From: Raineya sp.
Lineage (GTDB): Bacteria; Bacteroidota; Bacteroidia; Cytophagales; Thermonemataceae
Assembly: GCA_025454915.1 (NCBI GenBank)
Contig: JALONN010000009.1
Location: forward strand, 124,001 to 188,000
DNA: 64,000 nt
Direction: 5' to 3'
Shown: piece by piece, positions 53,895 through 61,249 of the stretch
Numbering within the stretch: the stretch's first letter is position 1
Layout: every line of letters begins with the position of its first letter
Made by a program: the position numbers and the translations under genes
Notes under the pieces: generated by a model
Told to the model about the DNA's origin: nothing
Database searches by the model: none
Seen by the model: only the letters and a program-made list of their open reading frames with translations

Positions 53895-54380
53895 ATGTAT
53901 TACACAATTAGTAATCAGAGCTTACTTCTTACAAGCTATGAGAATTTAATAAATACAAGTTTCTTTAGGACATATAATCCTAAGAAAAAAAAACCAGAAC
54001 AAGGCACATATTACTACAGAGTGTATGAGCTGATGGAAAATATTTATAAAAATGGCTTATCAGAATATCATTATAATCTTTTACAAAAAGGAGAAGAAGA
54101 CTTTTTTATTGAAGGATCAGAGATTTTAAAGATGATAGATTCTTTAAAAACAGCTATCAAATCTGAATTACGTTGGCGTAAAGAAGCCCAAAGACCTTAT
54201 CTAAAACACACCTTATGTTTTAGTTTTGAGGGTGAGGATTTATATCTGAATGTAAAAGATGATATAGACGATATTCGGATAGGGCAGTTAATAGGCTATT
54301 CTAAAAACTTAGAAAAGTCTTACCTAAACAATGAGAAGATATATTTTTGTCGTTATGAGCCACCACCTTCTGATTGGTAG
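53895..54380 (+). CDS. Putative immunity protein B of a duplicated cassette
   Basis: 161 residues, soluble, starting M-Y-Y-T-I-S-N-Q-S. It is paralogous to protein A at 53285 in the second half, as listed there, and shares F-I-E-G-S-E-I-L-K-M-I-D-S-L-K-T-A-I-K with F-Y-I-E-P-E-E-I-F-I-L-M-E-S-V-K-D-A-I-K. The first 60 residues are less similar, as expected for diverging immunity specificity. Confidence 0.7.
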   Translation: MYYTISNQSLLLTSYENLINTSFFRTYNPKKKKPEQGTYYYRVYELMENIYKNGLSEYHYNLLQKGEEDFFIEGSEILKMIDSLKTAIKSELRWRKEAQRPYLKHTLCFSFEGEDLYLNVKDDIDDIRIGQLIGYSKNLEKSYLNNEKIYFCRYEPPPSDW

Positions 54381-54455
54381 GAGTTATTTGGAAATGCTAA
54401 CTTAAGTGGGAGCAAGAGTTTCCAAGATTCATTCCATTCTATCTTAAATGATTTC
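54381..54455 (+). pseudogene. Possible toxin linker scrap
   Basis: Directly after the stop of immunity gene B, the frame reads E-L-F-G-N-A-N-L-S-G-S-K-S-F-Q-D-S-F. A related nucleotide stretch (ggaagtgctaactcaggtgg) occurs at 52833-52852, after another immunity-like gene. These may be start points of alternative toxin tips. Weak evidence. Confidence 0.35.
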
Positions 54456-54460
54456 AAAGT

Positions 54461-54581
54461 TCACAAATAACTCAAAAAGTTAAAATTCGGGTTGTTTTTT
54501 AGATAAAAACTGGCAGAGCTCCAATAGTAATCTTCTGGCTGGTCAGCTAGTTTCCAGCGTTCTTGTAGTGGGTTTTCGTGG
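54461..54581 (-). pseudogene. Second RAYT transposase scrap (C-terminal end only)
   Basis: On the minus strand this stretch is nearly identical to 56940-57065 and encodes the end of the transposase (H-E-N-P-L-Q-E-R-W-K-L-A-D-Q-P-E-D-Y-Y-W, S-S-A ... F-N-F-L-S-Y-L, stop). The rest of the gene is missing. Confidence 0.75.
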
Positions 54582-54584
54582 ATA

Positions 54585-54740
54585 ACAACAGATTTATTAT
54601 CAAAAATAACAAAAGGAAACTATACAGGTAATATTATTTTAGAATATTGTGAAGTAAGGCAACCCTTTGATGATGGGCAACTCGAAAAGACAAGTATTAA
54701 ATATTTCTTTATTGATAAATCTTTGTTTGAACCTAGATGA
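54585..54740 (+). pseudogene. Toxin tail scrap before the second Imm49-like gene
   Basis: About 51 open codons without a start: L-S-K-I-T-K-G-N-Y-T-G-N-I-I-L-E-Y and ...T-S-I-K-Y-F-F-I-D-K-S-L-F-E-P-R, stop TGA 54738-54740, 11 bp before the immunity gene. The last residues match the scrap before the first Imm49-like gene (48843-48881). Confidence 0.6.
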
Positions 54741-54751
54741 AATTTTAAAGT

Positions 54752-55797
54752 ATGATAACAAGACATTTAAGTGCATACCCTGATAGGGTACAAAACGGAA
54801 TACATTATGTAATTGAAGGAAGTTCTGAAGATATAAACAATGCTTTGAATAAATACTTGACACGAACCGAAATAGACCCAGAAGCATTAATATACCAAGC
54901 GTCTCGTTCTTGTGAAATGGCACTTTATTGGTGTGAATTAGCAGGCATTGAACCTTTAGATTCTTATACTTTTTTGTATTATGCATATCTTTTGCGTTAT
55001 TATGCCTGTCTAATTCAATCTCAAGAAGAAGTAACACTTTCTTTTCTAAAAGGCTCTAATACAGTCAAGGGGCTTGGTTCTGGTGTTGTGTTTCCTGATA
55101 CTTTTATTCAAAATTATTTTAATCAAGATTCCCACTTAAGTGTCATTTTAGCTTTGATTTTCAGAGATACCAAAGCATTAGATTTGTATGCTCAATTATC
55201 TTTTAAGCCTACAAAAACAGAGTTTTATCAACACCATCAAGATAAAATACAAAACTATCCTTGGATAAAAAGCTATAAAGAAGAAGGTTCCCCAGATTAT
55301 GGTTACAGACAAAACTGGGCATTGGCTGATTATTTTGTGGTGCTTGCCAGCAGAGATACAAACCTGTCTCTTGAAAAAACCAAAGAAATGATTATTTTCT
55401 TTGCAAACGAAGCAGATTATTACAATCAAAGAGAAAAAGAGGAATTGTCTTTGTGGTGGGGAGATGGTTACAAAGAAAGTGATTTAACTCCTTATTCAAC
55501 AGGTTGTTTACCTCTTAGATATGAAAAACAACAAATAGAAGAATTGATATTACCTTATCTAAAAGTTTATCAGATCACAACTTAAAAATAGCTTTAGAAA
55601 AACATAAGAATTATTATGAGAATTTTCAAATACAAAGAGAAGAAATCAGAAGTGATCCTAAAGGTTGGCTCTCCATGGCACTGATAGGGGCTTGTGCCAT
55701 TGCTTATGATAAAGGGATGAAAAGAGAAGTAGAGTCTGATTATATCCCCAATTGGATTGTAAAGGGAGATTTTGAAGGATTGGAATTGGTTGTATAA
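54752..55797 (+). pseudogene. Imm49-like immunity gene, second copy with 31-bp deletion
   Basis: The first 270 codons match the intact copy (48896-49975), including Y-A-Y-L-L-R-Y-Y-A-C-L-I-Q-S-Q-E-E and L-S-L-W-W-G-D-G-Y. After ...Y-L-K-V-Y-Q the frame ends early at TAA (55583-55585). Compared with copy one, 31 bases are missing after tatcag at about 55575. The lost frame resumes (L-E-K-H-K-N-Y-Y-E-N-F ... V-E-S-D-Y-I-P-N-W) and ends at TAA 55795-55797. A shortened 277-residue product could still be made. Confidence 0.85.
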
Positions 55798-55817
55798 CAG
55801 AGTTATGCCTTGTTCTT

Positions 55818-55842
55818 TCTTGGATTGGAAGACCGACCAAGA
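55818..55842. repeat. REP-like repeat, copy d
   Basis: Same sequence as copy a, with the same 4-base loss in the left arm, and the same position after an Imm49-like gene. It was duplicated together with that gene. Confidence 0.75.
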
Positions 55843-55879
55843 TTTCAGTTTCTATAAAATATGTAAACAATAGAAAATA

Positions 55880-55899
55880 AAGACCGACCAAGAGAGAAA
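55880..55899. repeat. REP-like repeat, half copy e
   Basis: Only the right arm (agaccgaccaagagagaaa) is present. It joins directly to a toxin-tail scrap. Confidence 0.65.
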
Positions 55900-55900
55900 A

Positions 55901-56029
55901 GAAGTTCATAGATTTGAATGGAAGCATGGTTATAGGTATGATCCTAATACCAAAATGATGGTTCCTCCCAATAAAGCAGACGGTTTACCAACAAGGACTC
56001 TTCAAAATGAAAACATAATTATAGATTAA
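55901..56029 (+). pseudogene. Toxin tail scrap fused to a half REP
   Basis: 42 codons, open through the half REP upstream: E-V-H-R-F-E-W-K-H-G-Y-R-Y-D-P-N and ...P-T-R-T-L-Q-N-E-N-I-I-I-D, TAA. No start codon. It ends 3 bp before the next immunity-like ATG. Confidence 0.55.
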
Positions 56030-56032
56030 AAA

Positions 56033-56425
56033 ATGGAAAACAAAAAATATCTATCAGGACTAATCACAGATGCACATTTGCATGCTGGAAATAATTTATT
56101 TGGTATTATCTATCAAAATTGTATTAGTTTTTTTGATAAAAATATTGTTGAGTTTACTCGAATTGTAGTTGACCCAGTCAGACCTATGGATGAAAGTGAT
56201 GTAGACTTTTTAAATCAATATAAAATTGTAGGTACATTTTATATTGATGAAAGCGGTTATATAATATGTGATTTTGCGAGCAATTATTGGAAGTTTACAG
56301 GAATAAAAAGCCCTAATAATTATAAAAATTTGATTTTTAGTATATACGATACTAGATTAGATAAAAGATGGAGTGAAGTATATATTCTTGAAGAAGAATA
56401 TAATACTTCCCAAAAGCAGGACTGA
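56033..56425 (+). CDS. Small unrecognised protein, putative immunity protein
   Basis: 130 residues, acidic, soluble. It starts M-E-N-K-K-Y-L-S-G-L-I-T-D and contains I-V-G-T-F-Y-I-D-E-S-G-Y-I-I-C-D-F (about 65-81). No family recognised. It follows a toxin tail by 3 bp, as in the other cassettes. Confidence 0.6.
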   Translation: MENKKYLSGLITDAHLHAGNNLFGIIYQNCISFFDKNIVEFTRIVVDPVRPMDESDVDFLNQYKIVGTFYIDESGYIICDFASNYWKFTGIKSPNNYKNLIFSIYDTRLDKRWSEVYILEEEYNTSQKQD

Positions 56426-56456
56426 TAAATATGAAAAAGTTTTTTTCCATGAGGTT

Positions 56457-56894
56457 TTATTTGTAAGAATCAAGATTTTCATTACTTTGTAAGTCTTCTC
56501 CATAATATCTACGACTTTTCATTTTGTTGTCAATCTCTAAAAGATAAATATGTTTATGTTCATTATTATGCCAAGATATTTTTTTTACAATGCCAAATTC
56601 TAAGAAACCTTTAGAATTTAAAAACTTCACTTTTTGTAATGGTTTAAAATCAGGTTCTTGAGGCATTAAGCGAAAGACCTCTTGTTTGAGTAAAAGTGAA
56701 GTTTCCGTAGACTTTAAATTTAAATAACCATCCTTTTCAATATCTAAGCACTGAAATACATGATCAATTAGTGTTAATTTTTCAATACTATTTACATGTT
56801 TAGGATGGATATATTGTTTGAAATGTTCAGTATGTATGTCGTCAATACTAACCCAACCCCATTTGCCAATAAAATTTTTCATATTATCTATCAT
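56457..56894 (-). CDS. Immunity-like protein, the only leftward intact gene in the island
   Basis: About 145 residues from ATG 56894 (M-I-D-N-M-K-N-F-I-G-K-W-G-W). The open frame continues upstream to 56936, but those codons (M-D-R-S-G-R-P-T-K-R-E-K-K) are the translated REP copy f and are not expected to be native. The C-terminal motif I-S-W-H-N-N-E ... S-R-R-Y-Y-G-E-D-L is shared with the disrupted gene at 52338-52804. Function unknown. Confidence 0.65.
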   Translation of the reverse strand: MIDNMKNFIGKWGWVSIDDIHTEHFKQYIHPKHVNSIEKLTLIDHVFQCLDIEKDGYLNLKSTETSLLLKQEVFRLMPQEPDFKPLQKVKFLNSKGFLEFGIVKKISWHNNEHKHIYLLEIDNKMKSRRYYGEDLQSNENLDSYK

Positions 56895-56903
56895 AAGTTT
56901 TTT

Positions 56904-56937
56904 TTCTCTCTTGGTCGGTCTTCCAGACCGATCCAAA
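56904..56937. repeat. REP-like palindromic repeat, copy f
   Basis: ttctctcttggtcggtct, tcc, agaccgatccaa: full left arm, right arm with one change. It abuts the 3' end of the RAYT pseudogene (stop at 56940-56942), the arrangement expected for a REP pair and its transposase. Confidence 0.85.
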
Positions 56938-56939
56938 GT

Positions 56940-57398
56940 TCACAAATAACTCAAAAAGTTAAAATCTTGATTGTTTTTTAGATAAAAACAGGCAGAGCTC
57001 CAATAGTAATCTTCTGGCTGATCAGCTAGTTTCCAGTGTTCTTGTAGTGGGTTTTCGTGAATGTATTGCTTCTTTTGTTCTAAAATTAGTTGATTGGATA
57101 CATTTTTTCATTTGGGTCTTCTTTCCCAAATTTGATATACCCTATCTGCTTGAGTGGAGCGATAGGTTTCTAACTCTTTTTCATCCCCCAACAGAACTAT
57201 TCTCTTTATCATTTGTTGGGCTGTAAATTTTAGAAAATCCCTTTGAAAAGATTCTTGTTTTTCATCTTTGTCTAGTGTTAATAATAAATGGATATGGTTA
57301 GGCATTATTACAAAAGCATGTGTACTAATTCTGCCAGCATTACCCATATATTCTAAACTATCTAAAATAATTTGTTTGCAAAAGTTTTTTTCTAGCAA
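56940..57398 (-). pseudogene. REP-associated tyrosine transposase (RAYT, IS200-like), decayed
   Basis: The minus strand encodes the Y1 transposase fold. The HUH-type motif is in F-V-I-M-P-N-H-I-H-L-L (about 29-39), followed by F-L-K-F-T-A-Q-Q-M-I and Q-I-W-E-R-R-P-K, then an in-frame TGA (57108-57110). Beyond it, in the same frame, are Y-I-H-E-N-P, D-Q-P-E-D-Y-Y-W-S-S-A and the stop at 56940-56942. These are the usual end of the family. The N-terminal ~30 residues before L-E-K-N-F-C-K are missing, with a stop upstream. So the gene is truncated and carries one nonsense codon. Confidence 0.85.
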
Positions 57399-57434
57399 CT
57401 TTTGCTAGTTGTGGATAGTGGTTGTAAAAAAATA

Positions 57435-57466
57435 AGTTTCTGTAAAATATGTAAACAATAGAAAAT
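57435..57466 (+). repeat. Third copy of a 32-bp island repeat
   Basis: agtttctgtaaaatatgtaa and the following 12 bases match 50025-50056 and 55847-55878 with one change. In the other two copies it follows an Imm49-like gene and a REP. Confidence 0.8.
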
Positions 57467-57519
57467 ATGCTTTAGAGACACCTAAAATAACAAATTATTG
57501 TGTAATATGCAAATTAAAA

Positions 57520-57552
57520 CTTGGATTGGTCTGAAAGACCAACCAAGAGAGA
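57520..57552. repeat. REP-like palindromic repeat, copy g
   Basis: cttggattggtct, gaa, agaccaaccaagaga: arms pair over about 12 bp but with C-to-T changes compensated in both arms (ggattggt/accaacc), suggesting maintenance of the hairpin or an older subfamily. Confidence 0.75.
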
Positions 57553-57562
57553 ATGGCTTATC

Positions 57563-57614
57563 AAAGGAGATTTTGAAGGATTGGAATTGGTTGTATAACA
57601 GAGTTATGCCTTGT
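57563..57614 (+). pseudogene. Third Imm49-like scrap (3' end only)
   Basis: aaggagattttgaaggattg and the following bases to ttatgccttgtt match the 3' end of both Imm49-like genes, including the codons G-D-F-E-G-L-E-L-V-V and the stop. The rest of the gene is replaced by REP copy g. Confidence 0.75.
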
Positions 57615-57644
57615 TGGTGTCACTATGCTAAAACACCAACAAGG
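57609..57644. repeat. Second type of hairpin, at the island's right edge
   Basis: ccttgttggtgt / acaccaacaagg, a perfect 12-bp stem with a 12-nt loop. Unlike the REP family in sequence. It may be a terminator-like or another REP-like element. Confidence 0.6.
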
Positions 57645-57677
57645 GTGAAAAATCAACTTTTGAAAAGTTTGCATCCA

Positions 57678-58439
57678 TTATATCTTCACTAAAGCATAAG
57701 GATATTCTACTTTGCATAAATACAAACCATCGGGGCTGGCTGCTGCTGAGGCTTTACTACGGTCTCTGGATTTTATAATTTGTTCAAAATCTGAAATACT
57801 CATTTTACCTCTCCCTACTTCCAAAAGTGTTCCTACAATAGCCCTTACCATTCCCCACAAAAAACGATTGGCAGAAATCTGAAAAACAAGCATTTTCTGG
57901 TTACTAAAAGGCTCTAGTGTCTCAAACCAGAACGCTTCATGTATTTTGCATTTGAAGGTTTTTACATTGGCTCTTATCTTGCTAAAAGATTCAAAATCTT
58001 CATAAAAAAGTAGTTTCTGGGCAGCTTGTTCCATCAAATCTACATCCAAAGTACGAGATTCTAAAAGAGCCAGATTTTCCAGATACGGATTTTTTTGCGT
58101 AACAATTTTATACTGATACGTTCTTTTGAAAGCATCAAAACGAGTATGAGCATTTTCAGACACCTGATAAACACTCAAAATACTAATATCTTTAGGCAAT
58201 AAAGCATTCCAAGCCCTTAGCATCTGTGAGTTTAAAGGCTTTTCTGTATCAAAATGAGCAAATTGCTGGCTTGCGTGTACGCCTGTATCTGTTCTACCAC
58301 TGCCCAAAATACTGATAGGCTCTCGTAAAATTGTACTCAGAGCATACTCCACTTTTTCCTGTACACTCAAAGCATTCTCCTGAATCTGCCAGCCTGCATA
58401 ATGAGTACCTTTATAGGCAATTTCAATAAAATAACGCAT
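57678..58439 (-). CDS. truA: tRNA pseudouridine synthase A
   Basis: 253 residues. The catalytic Asp is in G-S-G-R-T-D-T-G-V-H-A (about 46-56). The N-terminal Y-K-G-T-H-Y-A-G-W-Q and F-L-W-G-M-V-R-A-I-V-G-T-L (about 198-210) are TruA motifs. It modifies positions 38-40 of tRNA anticodon stems. First ordinary gene to the right of the accessory island. Confidence 0.95.
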   Translation of the reverse strand: MRYFIEIAYKGTHYAGWQIQENALSVQEKVEYALSTILREPISILGSGRTDTGVHASQQFAHFDTEKPLNSQMLRAWNALLPKDISILSVYQVSENAHTRFDAFKRTYQYKIVTQKNPYLENLALLESRTLDVDLMEQAAQKLLFYEDFESFSKIRANVKTFKCKIHEAFWFETLEPFSNQKMLVFQISANRFLWGMVRAIVGTLLEVGRGKMSISDFEQIIKSRDRSKASAAASPDGLYLCKVEYPYALVKI

Positions 58440-58569
58440 GGAGATAGTATAGAGATTTTAGTGATGAGGATTTAAAATATTGATAGATAAAAGAGTATAG
58501 AGAAAGGTTTTTAGAGTTGTTCTTTATTCCTTTCTCTTTTCTAAAAAAATCTCACATCTAATGTTTGCA

Positions 58570-59346
58570 CTAAATATCCCACTGGGAAATAGCAGGAAAA
58601 CTCTCGTAAGCAGTCATATCATACTTACAGGGAACAATTGAAATATATCCATTATCCAATGCCCAAACATCTGTATCCAAGCCTGTATCTTCATTGATAA
58701 AATCGCCTACAAGCCAATAATATACTCTGCCATAAGGATCTTTGCGTTCTTCAAAGTTTTCTTGCCAACGGGCTTTTGCCTGTCTGCAAATCTTAATCCC
58801 CTGAATATCACCATGTACAATTGAAGGAAAGTTTACATTCAGGGCTACATTAGCAGGTATTCCTTTTTCAATGGCTTCAGAAGTGATTTTCTTGATGTAA
58901 TGTCTGATATGCGAAAAATCTGCATTATGAGCATAATCACACAACGAAAAACCAATTGCAGGCAAACCTTCTAAGGCAGCCTCAATGGCTGCTGACATTG
59001 TCCCAGAATATAAAACACTTACAGAAGAATTACTCCCATGATTAATTCCACTTACCACTAAGTCAGGCTTTCTATCTTTTAAAACATGATGCTTGGCTAG
59101 CTTCACACAATCAGCAGGTGTGCCCGAACACTCATATGCCTCTACTCCAATGTCTTCAAACACATCCGATTTGTCCAAACGCAACATATTATTGACCGTT
59201 ATGGCATGCCCCATACCCGATTGAGGGCTATCAGGAGCAACTACTACCACCTCACCCAATTCTGCCATTACTTCTGTAAGCGTTCTGATGCCCTTAGAAG
59301 TAATCCCGTCATCATTAGAAATAAGTATTAAAGGTTTCTTTTTCAT
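58570..59346 (-). CDS. surE: 5'-nucleotidase SurE
   Basis: 258 residues. The metal site is in L-I-S-N-D-D-G-I-T-S-K-G-I (about 7-19), S-G-T-P-A-D-C-V (about 77) and V-S-G-I-N-H-G-S-N (about 98-106). It dephosphorylates nucleoside monophosphates and short polyphosphates. It lies 24 bp downstream of trpA on the same strand. Confidence 0.95.
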   Translation of the reverse strand: MKKKPLILISNDDGITSKGIRTLTEVMAELGEVVVVAPDSPQSGMGHAITVNNMLRLDKSDVFEDIGVEAYECSGTPADCVKLAKHHVLKDRKPDLVVSGINHGSNSSVSVLYSGTMSAAIEAALEGLPAIGFSLCDYAHNADFSHIRHYIKKITSEAIEKGIPANVALNVNFPSIVHGDIQGIKICRQAKARWQENFEERKDPYGRVYYWLVGDFINEDTGLDTDVWALDNGYISIVPCKYDMTAYESFPAISQWDI

Positions 59347-59370
59347 GTTTTTATTTAAAATTTCTAATCA

Positions 59371-60261
59371 TTAATCTATAAGCCCACTAAAACCATCTAT
59401 AATACCATCAATTATATCTATCCCATCTCCCAGTTCCAAAGCAATGTCAGTAGCATCGACAACAACATCTAAATTTTTATTAGATTCTTTTTTCCTGATT
59501 TTTTCTACAAACTCCACCACACTTTTATCCAAATCTTTTGTCTGGGCAATATGTTTGATAAAAGCACTTCCAATAATTGCTCCTTTAGCATATCTGCAAG
59601 CCTTCTGAAAACTTTCTGCATCCGAAATTCCAAAGCCAATTTGAGTTGGATTTTTGAGATTCATCCCTACAATACGCTTAAAATAAGCTTCTTGCTCTTC
59701 AGAAACACCAGATTTTGTACCTGTGGTGGTTGCCTGAGCCACCAGATAAATAAAGCCTTTCGATACTTCATCAATTTTTCGGATTCGGGCTTCTGATGTT
59801 TGAGGCGTTATTAGGAAAATATTGAATAATCCATGTTTTTCAAATGTAGCTTTATATTCATCTATGTACTCTTGTAAAGGCAGGTCAGGCAGAATAACTC
59901 CATCAACACCTACTTCGGCACAAGCCTTACAGAAATTTTCTACACCAAATTGTAAAACAGGATTCAAATATCCCATCAAAACCAAAGGAATTTGGGTTTC
60001 TTTACGAATATTTTTGAGCTGCTCAAAAAGCAGTTCAATGGTCATTCCATTTTCTAATGCTACTTCACTACTTTTCTGAATAACCTCTCCATCAGCAAGT
60101 GGGTCGGAGAAAGGCATCCCAATTTCTATCAAATCCACCCCACTTTGAGCTAGAAGGCGAATAATTTGGGTAGTATCATGTAAATTTGGAAAGCCTGCTG
60201 TAAAATAAATAGTCAGAATTTCCTTATCTTTGGACTGAAATAATTTTTCGATACGGTTCAC
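59371..60261 (-). CDS. trpA: Tryptophan synthase alpha chain with C-terminal extension
   Basis: 296 residues from GTG 60261, chosen because N-R-I-E-K-L-F is the usual TrpA start; an earlier in-frame start at 60303 would add 14 unrelated residues. Catalytic Glu and Asp are in D-L-I-E-I-G-M-P-F-S-D-P-L-A-D-G. G-F-G-I-S and G-A-I-I-G-S-A (about 215-240) bind phosphate. The family usually ends near 265-270; here about 35 residues continue after V-E-K-I-R-K-K, rich in D, I and G (D-I-A-L-E-L-G-D-G-I-D-I-I-D-G). Neither trpB nor other trp genes are adjacent. Confidence 0.93.
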   Translation of the reverse strand: MNRIEKLFQSKDKEILTIYFTAGFPNLHDTTQIIRLLAQSGVDLIEIGMPFSDPLADGEVIQKSSEVALENGMTIELLFEQLKNIRKETQIPLVLMGYLNPVLQFGVENFCKACAEVGVDGVILPDLPLQEYIDEYKATFEKHGLFNIFLITPQTSEARIRKIDEVSKGFIYLVAQATTTGTKSGVSEEQEAYFKRIVGMNLKNPTQIGFGISDAESFQKACRYAKGAIIGSAFIKHIAQTKDLDKSVVEFVEKIRKKESNKNLDVVVDATDIALELGDGIDIIDGIIDGFSGLID

Positions 60262-60360
60262 AGGGCAATAGCTGTTTGATTTTGAGCCAAAAAATGTGTT
60301 CACAAAGTTATAAAAATTTCAGAACGGGTATTTTTTATTTTCATTTTTAATTTATTCTTG

Positions 60361-61239
60361 ATGCATAAGGCTGGTTTTGTTAATATTATCGGAAAACCCA
60401 ACGCAGGGAAATCGACACTGATGAATGCCTTGATGGGTGAAAAACTCTCTATCATCACATCCAAAGCACAAACTACACGCCACAGAATAACGGGTATTCT
60501 TACAGGAGAAGATTATCAAATTGTATATTCTGATACCCCTGGCATCATAGACCCCAAATATCCACTTCAAAAAGCCATGATGAATTTCGTTCAACAGTCT
60601 TTGGAAGATGCTGATATTTTACTTTGGGTGATTGATGCCACTGACACTGAAGCTCAAGATTTAGTTATCGAAAAAGTAAAAAGAGCGAATACCAATTTAG
60701 TCATTGCTCTTAATAAAATAGATTTAATCGCTCAGGAAAAAGCTCAGGAAATTATTGCATTCTGGCAAAAAGAGTTCCCAAATATGTCTATTGTGCCTAT
60801 TTCAGCTCTTAATAAGTTCAATACAGATGTTTTATTAGAAAAAATTAAGGATTCTTTACCCGAACACCCAGCCTATTACGATGAAGATACACTGACTGAT
60901 AAATCAGAGCGTTTTTTTGCATCAGAGATTATCAGAGAGAAAATTTTCTTGTATTACGACCAAGAAATTCCTTATAGTACAGAAACCATCATCACTTCTT
61001 TCAAAGAGACTGAAACTATCATCAGAATTCAGGCTGAAATTATTGTAGAACGTGATAGCCAGAAAGGTATTTTAATTGGCAAAGGTGGCAAATCACTTAA
61101 AAAGGTAGGCGTGGAAGCCCGAAAAGATATGGAAGCTTTTTTTGGCAAACAAGTTCATTTAGAACAATTTGTAAAAGTAGAAAAAGACTGGCGTAAACAA
61201 GAACGCCACCTTTCAAGGTTTGGGTATATTCTGAGTTAA
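60361..61239 (+). CDS. era: Ribosome-assembly GTPase Era
   Basis: 292 residues from ATG 60361. The GTPase has G-K-P-N-A-G-K-S-T (G1, about 11-19), T-T-R (G2), D-T-P-G (G3) and N-K-I-D (G4, about 119), and a C-terminal KH domain with G-I-L-I-G-K-G-G-K-S-L-K-K-V-G (about 235-250). It binds 16S rRNA near its 3' end. Divergent from trpA over about 100 bp. Confidence 0.97.
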   Translation: MHKAGFVNIIGKPNAGKSTLMNALMGEKLSIITSKAQTTRHRITGILTGEDYQIVYSDTPGIIDPKYPLQKAMMNFVQQSLEDADILLWVIDATDTEAQDLVIEKVKRANTNLVIALNKIDLIAQEKAQEIIAFWQKEFPNMSIVPISALNKFNTDVLLEKIKDSLPEHPAYYDEDTLTDKSERFFASEIIREKIFLYYDQEIPYSTETIITSFKETETIIRIQAEIIVERDSQKGILIGKGGKSLKKVGVEARKDMEAFFGKQVHLEQFVKVEKDWRKQERHLSRFGYILS

Positions 61240-61249
61240 TTAAAAACTT

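Noticed and set aside
50000..57600. CRISPR array, because a similar 30-40 bp repeat recurs many times
   Set aside because: The copies are irregularly spaced (hundreds to thousands of bases), strongly palindromic, and have no uniform spacers or cas genes.
57498..57692. Open frame of 64 codons across REP copy g
   Set aside because: It is built from the REP, the Imm49 3' scrap and the border hairpin. No independent coding signal.
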